A stretch of 64,000 nt of DNA from Limonium bicolor (Eukaryota; Streptophyta; Magnoliopsida; Caryophyllales; Plumbaginaceae): positions 320,751,925 through 320,815,924 of the forward strand of contig CM041776.1 in assembly GCA_023374045.1 (NCBI GenBank). Reading direction: 5' to 3'. The position numbers and the translations under genes were made by a program. Below are positions 37,417-49,305 of the stretch, piece by piece (within the stretch, counting starts at the first letter, position 1; the number at the start of each line of letters is the position of its first letter). The notes beneath the pieces were generated by a model. It saw only the letters and a program-made list of their open reading frames with translations, had not been told where the DNA came from and made no database searches.

Positions 37417-40400
37417 TAGCTTCTGAATAATACCAGTTCTTCTGGTTCAGTACAAGTGTTCTTTGCTTGTATGACGTTGCATTCTCAATGTGTCGGTCCG
37501 AGTGACTTTCTTCAGTCTTCTTTCACCTTTTATTCCAATGAAATTCACCTCTTGTGATTGTTAGTGTGCTTACACTTTTCGTGTTTCTTTGGCCTTAGGC
37601 CGCACGGTTTGTTGCTAAACTTGCTTGACTGGCTTATGCCATGTTGTTGGTGAAAGAAAGGTTTACTACGGTTTACATTTTCATATTCCTAGCTATCGCG
37701 TTAGATCATTACTGCGCGAGTGCCATACCAAAACACTCAGTCATACAGAGTGCAGAGGCGTAAACGCTGGCAGTAAATCACTTATGTGATAGGGATGAAT
37801 ACTTCTGCTTGTCATCTCGTACTTATACTTCGTGTCATTGTCCAACTACTTCCTCATAGCGGTCGCTTGTTGCGCACCGTATTCTTACTCACTATACAAC
37901 ATCATTTTTACGGTCTCCGTTATTGTGGTAGCTTACCTTTACTCCTCGCCATTGTCGTTGGCATCATTTCCTTATGGTGTACAAACACTAGGAGGTTCCT
38001 AGTCCTATGTATGACGGTTGTCGTAGTGTACCGCAATGTTATTATCTTCCCCATGTGGAGATATTTTATTTCGGTTTAGGTTTCATGTGTAGGTTAGCTT
38101 ACCTCACATTACTTCCTCATTGATGATATAGTTTTCCAAATAACTTGGTTGGCCAAGGATGAAGTGGTTTATTAGGTTACAAGCTCTCTTGAGCGCCGGT
38201 CATTCATGGTGTGCAATGTGCACACTCATTGATTGTTTTTGACAATTACTGTCTCATAGTGCTGAGCATGATCATAGGCTCCAGCTATGCGGTTTTACTT
38301 TTGCATATACATTACCGGAACATCCCAAGAAGCTTCAAGGGTTTTCTGGTCCCGTTCTCTAATTAAAGAGTGTTCTATCACTGATAGGTGAAAGTTCTCG
38401 TTGAGGGGTGTGTTTCCACTCATGGGTCTCATGACAAGGTTTACCGTGTAAGTATTTATACAATGGTTCACCACATGATTGGGTGCATAAGGAGTATACT
38501 TACTCCTTCGAGCTTCGATGCTCTTAAGCGATGTGCTTCTACAGTCCACGCCTCTGTGGCGTAGTGGTTTGGAAATCTCATTTCCTATTCGTTGTCTCTT
38601 GGCAATATCTATGTATAAGTTTTGTTGTTATAGTAGATGGAAGCCTTTTCTAAGGGTTCGCATCTTCACCACATTGGTGATCTTGGTTAACAGGTGTCTT
38701 CCCTCGTTTCTCGTAGTGTCCAGACGTGGACTAGGCCAATGTTGGCATTTATCCCGATTTCTGTGCCCCTGTGTTATCATTGCTACAGAAGGCATGAAGG
38801 TAGTTAAAGCTTGTCAACTGCATACTAGACTGATGCTCTAGTGACAGTGACGCTGAGTTGACCATTACTCCATGCCACTCAAGAGGTTGGGTTTGAATTG
38901 ATGGTCCAGTAGTTGATTTCTTATCATATGGGATAATATTTCTTGCAAATCCTATTAGTAATGGTGTGGGTTTTGCCACTGTTTGAGTTCACACAACGTA
39001 GTTGGTTGGTGGCTTTTAAGCCTTATTGCTGCAAGCTATGCTCTCTGCAAGCTGCTTATACACGTTTCCATTCTTTGTGTACCCCATAGGTTGGAGGTAT
39101 TTACTGGGCTCCATGGTAAGTTGTGACATCACGCTTCCGTTCATAGGAGACTCTTAGGCAATCTGGTGCTGATCAGTGCCTTTTGTAGACTAGGGTAGTT
39201 CCTATTAAGTGAATCCTTTCGGTGTCTTAACCGAGTGTTTGTCCTAGTTGTCGTGCTCTTATCATGACACTTCATTCGACTGTTGTCATTCCAAACACCC
39301 TTCGAGGATTGCTCCTGGGTGTTGTTAGTTATGCCGTTACATCCGGCTAATGTCTATGGCATGATGTGTCCGCTATACCGCCTTGTGGTATTGTATTTAA
39401 GCTATCCCCTTTAGGGGTATACCGTCTCCCATTCTTGGGTAGGCTGTTTATGCTTTCTCCTAGTATTTTAGACTAGGTTTAGTATCCTCTCCAATGATGG
39501 ATTATACTTCATGGTAATCTTGTGATTGCTCTTGGGAACTCGGTCCCGTCTGTTGAGCATTTTTGTGTTCACATTAGGCCTATGCCTTACTATGTTCAGT
39601 CTGGGTATCCCTTCCAGCTGTCAGGTGATTGCTTGAATTACTTGAGACATATCCCATGTCTTTGCTTACTAGTATGTGCTCTTTGCACCATCCCAGTCTT
39701 CGTTCCTTATCTTCAGATGGTTTCTCCGAGTTCCTTACACTTGTTCCTTAACTGAGTTTCTTTCTCCTTGACTGTCTGTGGTGTCCAGTCGTTCTGGTTA
39801 GAATTTACTCGCGGTCCGTAGGACGGAGTTGACTACTTCCCGTGTTTCGTACACTACATGTATACATACGTGGGGTACCGTGTTGATACGTTGCCACTTA
39901 CCTAACTATGTGTCAGGCCCGCAAGCTCCTTCGGAGTGCGGTTGTCCCACATCCCGTAATTGGGTACACTCGTAGTGCTCGTCACACGCCTAGGTGAAGT
40001 ATCCTATTGTCAACTCCTCTTGTATCATCCTATGATACTCACCGTAATGCTGTTGGTCTGGTTTTAAAATCCAAGGTTTAAAAAAGGGTTGTGGTTTTGA
40101 AAGAAGATTTTGGGTTTTAAAGTTATGGTTCGGTGTTAAAAGAAGTCTCTCATGGCATAGCCATGTTTGAGGTCTTGACCAAGTCGAGCTTCTCGCTGAC
40201 CGGTATGTTCTAAATACAGTGATCCGGCCGTTAGGCCTTTCTAAGGTTCCATACTTCTAGTTGTCAGGATGTGTGATCCTGTAGTTGTTTCATTTCGGTC
40301 ACCGTACATTGCTACGCACTTGTGACATGTTAGTGTTCCTTTACATATTCATGTTCTTACTGCACTTGCCGTGGCAAGTGCGTGGTACTGGTGGTTTTTG

Positions 40401-41358
40401 TGTAATCCTATACCGATCACGGTATGGTTCCCACTCGCATTTGGTAGTCTCGTAGACTCTTCCCTTGATCTTGTTGATCATTTACTTAGGCTATCTACCC
40501 TTCTGAGTAACTTCTCAGTGAGTTTGACATGGCTGTCATTGATCAGGGTACTTCTCCAATCCTTGGAGCTTCCCCTTTGACTTGGTTGTGTAGTTCCTTG
40601 TTGCTTGTTCCCACACATTTATTGTGGTTACTGAGCCTGATTTGGTTTAGGCACTACGGTTGCAGTTACATCAGATTATATCTTGTGAATATTCTTGTAG
40701 CTGTCTGAGCTATGTTGGCCAGGTTTGTAACCTTTTTGGCGTTGTAGTTTTGGAGTCAGTCACTCCCGACTATGTCCTTATCCAGCTAGCTCACCGTTGG
40801 TGGTGTTGCTTGTATATTACTGTTGTCCCGCAGACTTGTGTCTCGGGTTTCATTACTGCTCCTGTTTCCATTTTGTTGCACGGTTAGTGCTTCTTTTCCT
40901 GTTGCTAGTTGTTTAGCTAGGTTCTGCGACTGCTAAGCATGTCGCCCCATGCTGTTGCAAGTTATAGCCTCTCTGTGGTTGGAGTGTTTATACTACCGCT
41001 ATTAAGTGCGGTTATTGTTGTTCAACCGGGGTCCACTTCCGGGTCTTCCATTTCCTGGAATCTACCATACGTCGGTTCTTGTTTACTGTGTGATTGCTTC
41101 ACAACTGCCAGACCGGGTTTTCCCCGAGTATGAGAAGGCTTTTCTTCTCTCTGGCGTCCTATCCCAAGTTACACAATGGGGTTTGCGGTGGGCGGGACTG
41201 GTGTTGTAGGTCTCCGGTACTCACCGGGAGTTCCTAACTAGCATCTCTCTAGTGCTATCACTCAGCCCATAGCCCTAAGCTTCTAATTCCTAACTCGGTA
41301 TTTCCTAAGCTCGGTATTTCCAGTCATCAGAGCGATACTTCGCTCTGATACCACTTTT
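37417..41358 (-). other. Element B internal region, 5' part
   Basis: 3.9 kb between element C and B's 5' LTR. On the coding (-) strand the longest frame is 84 codons (38549-38295) and matches no family I know; the + strand frames are equally unhelpful. No capsid, zinc-knuckle or RT motif is visible. A stretch at 37721-37767 matches, on the - strand, part of element A's LTR. The doubled ctcggtatttcctaa near 41294-41322 is a small local repeat. Confidence 0.75.
41342..41353 (-). promoter_or_regulatory. Element B primer-binding site (initiator Met tRNA) in a hairpin
   Basis: The - strand reads tggtatcagagc, the exact complement of the initiator-Met tRNA 3' end, five bases from the LTR. It overlaps a 10-bp inverted repeat (41326-41335 with 41340-41349). 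Confidence 0.9.
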
Positions 41359-44300
41359 TGTAACACCCCGCTAAAACTGTAATTACCGTCCAACTCCTTA
41401 CTTCGTACTCTCGCAGCGGATACATACTTACTCAACGGCGGGTGATACAATGCCGTTAGCCACCCACGTGACTAACAAGGCTACTACTACATACAGCATC
41501 GGTCTGATGGACCGGAATATCCGAGTACTACAATACAATACATACTCTCATTACATGCTGAGTACTACAATACTCCATTCGATACATACTCCATTCAATA
41601 CATACTCCATCACAACTCCATACAAGTAATATAATACTACGCATACCGAGTTTACTAGGTTCCAAAATCAATACAGTACTTCTCCCAAATTCATACATAC
41701 TCACTAGGAGTCAATCTGCTACCCCTTCCTCACAAACTAGATACTTCTAATTACAAGGCGCGCCACCGGTCTCTTACCTTGACCGTGTTCGCTCCGGGTA
41801 CCTGCACACTAAAAACGTTCCCCCGAGGGGGTCAGCTTTCGCTGAATATGATAACCGCATACCCCGCGTACTAGCGAGGGTACGCCGACCATTTGGTCGA
41901 ATACATGCAATTCATTTTGCAATACATACATTCATACATACATACATACATGCTTTCATTCACGATACTGCAATACTACACAAGATATACATACATACGT
42001 ACAGTACCATACATGCTTGGAAGACAATACAAGTCAACCAATACTTACCTACCATCTTTCGGGTTACGCATACACAATACATACTCATTACATACCCAAT
42101 ACGCAATACGGAGATACAATTCTCCAATACATACAAAGGTCCAGTTAGCTTCATTACACACCCGGGTTAATCGGGTGTTCGATACTCTTTTACTTCCGGT
42201 CAATGACTTACAATAGTCAAGACCAATACACATACAATACTTACTTCTTACATACTTTACTTCCAGTTAAGTCGGTATGACCTCCGGGCAGGGATTACTA
42301 CATCCCACCACCGGGCTTTAGGGTGGCCCACTAATCCAGGATGCTACCCATTCAAGGGAATTGGTCCAAGGAAAAGATTATAGCCAGGATTCGGATCCAA
42401 CCTCTTGTGTTTCCTTATCCTCACGCGTGGCCGAAACTATATCGGACTTCTACTCATTCCATTTACTCATTACTCAAGTTAGGAGTTAGAATGTTAGGAA
42501 TTAGTAGAAGTCAATACTTCATTTCCATACATACATACAATACTCAAGTACACAATACTTACACATACTTCTCAATTCCATTCATTCATTTCATGAATTA
42601 TACAAACTAATTGTTCAAGGAAATACAACAAGAACAGATAGTTCAAACACAGTTAAGTGCATTATAACTCCGATTCGTGCATTTATCTTATTGGTGATCA
42701 CATAAGCACACAAATCGGGGTAACCAGGTTAGGATACAGAGCATGAAGAAATCATACCGTTCACCGTTGTATCCGCACTACCGGCTCCTTCGAGGATCAA
42801 CTATTGGATTCCTATACATACATGAAGTAGTATGATCAATGGTCTATTATTGATCTAACTTACTCCTTCATTGATATTCTCAATGTTTACTTACTACTCC
42901 TTTACATTCATACTTGGTTATAAAACCATTCTTTTCCTTATTACTTCTTAAGCTTGCTTCCTTACTCATTTACTTACTTTCTTACCATTACTACTTCATT
43001 AATGGTGTATTACTACATATATATACATATGTGTATATAGGCATATATACATGTATATATGATTACTATAATCCTATAATTAAAACATTTGTTTGTTTTT
43101 TTTCTTTTTTTTTTGACTCGACCGGACTTGCGACCGACCTTGCAAGTCCGGTCCATTCCAGTAGGCTACATCGTGTAAAAATTCCAGGGCCGACCGACCT
43201 TGCAAGTCCGGTCCCAAGGTCGGTCTGTTCCAGTAAGTTTCGTATTTGAAAATTTTAGCCCGACCGACCTTGCAAGTCCGGTCGCAAGGTCGGTCCATTC
43301 CAGTAGCTTGCATTACGGAAATTTTTCTGGCCGACCGAACTTGCAAGTCCGGTCGCAAGTTCGGTCCATTCCAGAAGGTTTCTGACGGGAGAAATTTCTG
43401 GTCCGACCGAACTTGCAAGTCCGGTCGCAAGGTCGGTCGATTCCAGAAGGTTTCCCGTCTTGTAAATCTGGGCTCGACCGACCTTGCAAGTTCGGTCCTA
43501 AGGTCGGTCCGGCCCAGTACTTCAGTTTTAAAATCTGTTTTGGGTGTTTTCTTTACCCATTGTTTCCCCAATCTTTACCAATACTTCCCTACATGTTTAC
43601 CACTCATTTAGATGTTCTAAATCACCTTAATTCATCCACCAAACTTGCTACTCAATTCCTACACAACTTACACCAATCTTCATCATCTCAATTCAACACT
43701 TACATTATTTTTTTCTTCACACTAATGCTACAGATTTTGGTTTTCCACATTATGCTACAGATTTTTACCTTAACTCTTATACTCCAATACTCCCTCATCC
43801 TATGCCACTCTTAGCATCTTAAATACATTAGTTCACAACCTAGTCTCATCCCATTTACAATCTCATATCAAAATCTGTTTTAGGATACTCAACACTCCTT
43901 TCCAACCCCTCCAAAATACAACTAGTCACTACCCAGTTTACTTCCTCTTCTTAAACACTTAAGTCTTCAAATTTCTAGATGAAATTTGACATAGTCTCCC
44001 CTATATTCTTAACATTCTCCACATGTTTTTCAGCTCACACATTTTCATTCTCACCACCTGTTTATACAACATATTATACTCACATTTCAATACTACTACA
44101 ACAACATAAATTCCTGCACACATACACATACTACCCATGGTTTTTCCCAAGCTTTTAAACTTCATTTAAAAACTTCAAAACTGTTTCAATATCATTTCTC
44201 ATCATATTACATCATACTTACTACTCATTACGCAATACATTACTCATTTTTACTACTCCAAAAACTGTTACATTCTCTTCTCCAATACATTACCACATTA

Positions 44301-45695
44301 CTACTACTCATACTTCATACATTCTTCATTGTTAGATACTTAAAATCTGTTACAATGTAATACACAAACTAACCCAAGGTAAGAGCATTTACCTTGTCTT
44401 GCTAGTTTTCTTTTCCTTCCTTTCCTTCTCTTCTTCCTTTTTTCTTTCTCTCTTGTTCTCGGTTCCAATGGGGTTCACACACCAATGCTACAGCCCATAT
44501 CAATATACACAACTACTTAGAAAACTATTTTTACCAACCTAGGGTTTATGCTTGTTTTAGGTTTAGAATGAAGCATTACCTTCCAATGGATGGATAGAGT
44601 GGTGGACAGCAACCAAGGCATGATTCCAACACCCAAAGTGGAGCCAAAATCGGCTAGAGCAAAGAGGCACCAAACAAGGTTTTAGTTGAATTTCGTTTTG
44701 CCCACAAGGCCTAGAAAAAGATAGGTTTTCAAAAATGTTTTTACCTCAAAATGACAAGGAGGTGAAGGTGCTTCTAATGGTGGTACTCAAGCTTCAAATG
44801 CAGCACACCCATGGAGATGAAGTTGGTTGTTTTCGATTTTTGAAAGGAGGAAAGTGTTCTCCTTGGTGAGGGGATTTCAATGGTACAATTTTTGTTGAAT
44901 TTGGACAAGGATTGAGCTTGGACAAGAGGAGAGAAGGAGAGAGTTGAGTGTGGTTCCTCAATGTTCCATGGCTGTCGCAGGAGAGGAGGAAATGAAGAGA
45001 GGAGGAGGGTGAATACGTGAGAGAGGGTGAGGGATGGAAGAGAGAGAGCCCCACTTCCTTTTTCTACTTTTCTACTTATTTCATTTGTCTTTTAGCTAAT
45101 AAGAGAGAAATAAAGAGAGTGGGGGAGAGGAGTCCATCGGCTACACACATGCCCCTCTACAGATTTTTGCTTTTTATTTGCAAAAGTGGACACACTAACT
45201 TTGTTTATTTGCATTCTCGCCCCACAACTTCCCGGTTGTTACAGTTTTTACTAACCGGTACCCGTTTTCCGGAATTTTCTCGTTTAATTAATTTTGTTGG
45301 TTCTAAAGCTTCACTAATATTCATTAATGATTATTTAGTTGACCAAAACTGTTACGAGTCTATTTGACCCGCTTAAAGTCGCGTTTTCCCGGTTTCTCGA
45401 AAAACGCGCTTTAAGGTTCGTTTACGCTTTTAATACATTATTGGATCCGTTTTCTTCGGGAGTTGTTCCCATATATTATTTAGGTCTTATTAAACCTTTA
45501 GAATCCATATATACGCTAACCGAGGTCTCATGCCTCCCATGGTTATTTAACACTTATTTAGCGTTTTCCGCTTTTAAAGCGTTTATTTATTTCTTTTGGA
45601 TTTATTTTTCCTTACCAATATTACTCTAGCATTATTAGGCTCTTAAATACGGATTAGAATTATCCTAATCACTATACTTAGTTTGGGGTATTTCA
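41359..45695 (-). mobile_element. Element B 5' LTR (right copy)
   Basis: 4337 bp. It carries the same hairpin array (43115-43520) and the same short frames as the left copy. The T run before the array is interrupted and much shorter than on the left. The first 350 bp (41359-41712) differ from the left copy far more than the rest. Confidence 0.92.
43115..43520. repeat. Tandem hairpin array in element B LTR (right copy)
   Basis: Six units as in the left copy, almost unchanged, including the perfect 12-bp stem unit. Conservation of both copies shows that the array predates the insertion. Confidence 0.9.
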
Positions 45696-45700
45696 CGAAG

Positions 45701-45917
45701 AGTATGAGAGATTGGGATGGGAATTAGAATTGTGGAGAGTTATTATATTTTGCTCTTATTATGTTTATGTTGGTTTTCTCGAGTTCAGACCGTAACGCAT
45801 GTAATTTGTAAGTTGTAATTGGTGAGGTTTTGTACCGGGTGTTTGGAACCCGATGATCTGTAAACGCCAGTAGTATTTTATTTTTCCGCTGCATTTTCGT
45901 TAAATAGGGGCGTTACA
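45701..45917 (+). mobile_element. Element A 5' LTR, right part
   Basis: 217 bp that continue A's LTR after element B, matching 53641-53858. It ends gggcgttaca at 45917, directly before the internal region. Together with the left part the 5' LTR measures about 5777 bp. Confidence 0.92.
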
Positions 45918-48051
45918 GAAAGTGGTATCAGAGCGTAGTTACGCTCTGAGCCCGAGGAAACAAGCCGAGTGAAATACTTAGAATATAGGTGCCCTTAAAA
46001 CTGGGGAATCGGGGTAGAATTGGGAAGTGAGGATTCCAGAAAGGCACGCTACCCTTACCCCATAATTCACTTTACTTGCTTTACATTACTACATTTATTC
46101 CTGAATGCTCTATCTATGCACCGTCCTTATAGAATTTCACTCCTCTACTACTAAGATGGTTTGTCTTTATAGAGTCAAAGGAAATTATAGGGCGTTGTGT
46201 GAGACCTTGAAAAATATATATATAAATTGGGTTGAAATGTACTGTGAATATTTAGATACCCAAAATGACTATCATTGATGTTGACACGACATGGAGTCAA
46301 ACCCCACTTGATTTGAGTTTCTTTATAGGAAATATAAACGTGGAACCAGGTCTTTGGAAATAGCATGATTACTGTATTAGCCATAGCGTAGTACTACAAA
46401 TCTTTCAAATTTTCTAATAAAGGATGATAGAGAATCATGCCTAAGGTGATAACTTGGAAATAAAAAAGTTTGTAATATATTATTAAGGATCAAATATGTG
46501 AGATAACCTAAAGGTTAGAGAATCCATAGGAAAATAATTAAAATATAATGGATTAGTGATGGATCCATGACCCACAGGTTTCAGGATCAAAACTTAGTTG
46601 TCGATGGATTATGTTCATTGAAAGTAAAGGTAAATCTTTAGGATTTTTCTGAAGGGATTTGGAAATTGGATTACAGAATAAATAGTTGAAAGTGAAAGTT
46701 GGAGAACCAAATTGTTAGAAATCGAATGGGCGGATTAAATTATATGTTTTGAGAATACTACTTATCGAAATGCTAGGAAGAAGTAACTAGGGATTCATGC
46801 AAGTATATCCTGGTATATGGTTTAATAGTTACTACGATGTAGGTACTTAGTAATGGTTATTTGGAATTTTTCATAATTACTTATTGGAATAGAGTAATAA
46901 TTGAATAGTTTGGTAAGTGTGTATTTGACGCTTTATGAATTTGGTAAACCTGGTGGAAGGTTGAACTTGGTCCTGGCCAGATCAAGGGATACTGGACATA
47001 AAATGGGGTTGAGAGGTAATTCAACTTTGGCACTGGCCATGTCAAGGTTGGGTGATCCTTGAAACTTCCTAAATCTTGATAAAGAAAGGGGGAGTAATTT
47101 ATTACCCAATATACATAGCTACCTTGAGAATTACACTAAGCAAGAGAAGTTTTTAAAGGGAGTATCATAATATAAGTTGGTAATAGAGTATTTCACATGA
47201 ATTATTATTTCTTAAACAAATAGTTAGTTATAATATAATCAGTGTATTTTGTCACTAACTAATATCTTGTTAATCCTATTCAATCGGGAATATATAGTCA
47301 ATTATATTACAACCTAAGAGTAGTATTTTATTCTCTACCTTGAATGGTAACTAACAAACCACGATAAACTTCAGCTTAGAATATTTGACATTATCATACT
47401 ATTAAATAACATATAGATATACTCCCACCTAAACCTAGGTTGAGAGGTAATTCATTACACAATTTTTAAAGATATAGTAAGTTATATTATAAACTGTATA
47501 GTTCATCATTAACTAACATTTTAATAATCATACATGTTTAATCAATAATACAAAGAAGTACCCACACCTATTCACATGATATTTCCATATATTCTTGTCT
47601 TCAATGGGTTCTCGTTAGTAGCGGTACGAGGGCGTACCATAGCTCTTTTAAGGGGGAGGGGTAGTGCATACTCTTCCTTCGTCACCTCATCCAGATTATG
47701 CCCTATTTGTTTTATTAGTAGAGTGATTGAGAGGTGTATGTATGTACTTGATTTATACATGGTGTGATTCTTGATCTCTATCTATGAAATATCTTGGTTT
47801 GGTTTGATGTTGAGTAATGAAATATCTTGGTTTGGTTTGATGTTGAGTAATCTTGAGTGGAATTTGGAAATGGAAATGGATGGAAATACATTGTGGGAGA
47901 AATTACATTTGGTATGGATTGGTATGGAATTACATTTGGAATTATTAGTGGATGGACGTCTTGGAATTCTTGCCAGCACACCCGAAGCGGTGTGAGTAGC
48001 TATTAGTTGGTTTTAAACTTCGAGACGAAGTTTCTTTTAAGGGGGGTAGAC
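45918..48051 (+). other. Element A internal region, non-coding
   Basis: Only 2134 bp with no open frame above 75 codons and no retroviral motif. It contains a 33-bp exact tandem pair (47784-47849) and repeated ggttgagaggtaattca words near 47005 and 47440. The purine run ttaaggggggtaga (48037-48050) before the 3' LTR is the plus-strand primer. Confidence 0.85.
45923..45934 (+). promoter_or_regulatory. Element A primer-binding site (initiator Met tRNA) in a hairpin
   Basis: tggtatcagagc, exact for initiator-Met tRNA, five bases from the LTR. It overlaps a perfect 10-bp inverted repeat (45928-45937 with 45940-45949). Confidence 0.92.
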
Positions 48052-49263
48052 TGAAATACCCCATAAATTAATCTAAATTAATTTAGGGGATTTTCTTTAT
48101 TGAACCCTAAATAATACTATTAAATATTAAATTATTATATGGTATTATGAATTTAATAGTAAGATTTATAAGTCAATAAATCTTGGAAAAATTTCAAGAC
48201 ACTCCATTATATTATAAAAGATTTTAGAAATATATGGAACATTGAGTTGGATCATAAAAGTCAATATAAAGTCATAGTTGAAATATCCCTAATAATAATA
48301 AAATAATTAAGGTCTAATTATATAAGGCTAACATGTTGCAATAAAGGATTAAGTAAATATTTACATGAATTAAGGTTTCAATGAACCTCAATCATATTTA
48401 TAAAATAAATATAGTCTAAAAAGACTTATAAAACCTAACACGAAATTCTAAATTAAGGGGTTTCCTGATGTACTCGACAAATCTGGGCGTCCGATTGTAG
48501 TTAGAGAAACGGACGGCCGAGATTATAACGTAGATGATTAAGTAATTAAATCCCAGAATAAAACTCTAACTTGTTGAAATTATTTAATGCCCTTCCCTAA
48601 TGTATTTTGACTAGAGATTTTAACCATAGATTCCTTATAAACTATAGTATATTTTCATGTAAATTAATATGGGTTTTGAGTTTTTTTAACATAAGTTATA
48701 ATTTTTGTAAGTTCTGAGTATTATGGAATTATTTTGATAATTTAAAAAGATATTTTTATGAAATTAAATTTTTATAATATGTCTAAATATCGTAGTTACT
48801 ATATATTAAATTTGGGAATTTTTAGACAAGAGTAAATGGGTCTAAAAATTGTGTTTATGAATTTTTCATAAGTTATCTTATAATATATGGTTTTTAATGT
48901 AACCAAAAATTAAGGTATAGTTGGTTAATGAACTTTATAGGTTGGGAAAAATATAATAAGACTAAACTAACATTTAATACAGAATTGTAATAAATATTTT
49001 TGGGTATAAACTTTTAAGTGAAGTAAAAATTAAATATATATATATACATATATATAAAGGAAATAAAATAGTAACTTAGGTTAAATCAAGGAATTGAATT
49101 AATCTCCATTTATATTAATTATATAATGTGGTAGTTAAATACTTAGTTGAAACTAAGGGAAATACTTTATTTTATAAAATATATTGGATGGGGATATGTG
49201 TAAAAGTTAATAGAGATAATTAAATACGTAAAACTACACAAAGAATGTCTTGAATAAATCCTA

Positions 49264-49305
<42 letters not shown>

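Larger units (their letters stand above)
13323..45695 (-). mobile_element. Element B: large non-autonomous LTR retrotransposon inside A's 5' LTR
   Basis: An exact 5-bp target duplication, cgaag, lies at 13318-13322 and 45696-45700. The undisturbed A 3' LTR (53631-53650) shows the empty site with a single cgaag. Orientation is - because the primer site lies left of the right LTR and the purine tract right of the left LTR. Native length, excluding element C, is about 14.6 kb: LTRs 4349 and 4337 bp, internal 5.9 kb. In its own sense B starts TGAAATACCCC and ends GGGGTGTTACA, nearly the same termini as A. No gag or pol is visible. Confidence 0.93.

Noticed and set aside
37417..41358. Hidden gag-pol of element B
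   Set aside because: Neither strand shows zinc knuckle, DTG/DSG, YxDD or integrase motifs, and the longest frame is under 110 codons.
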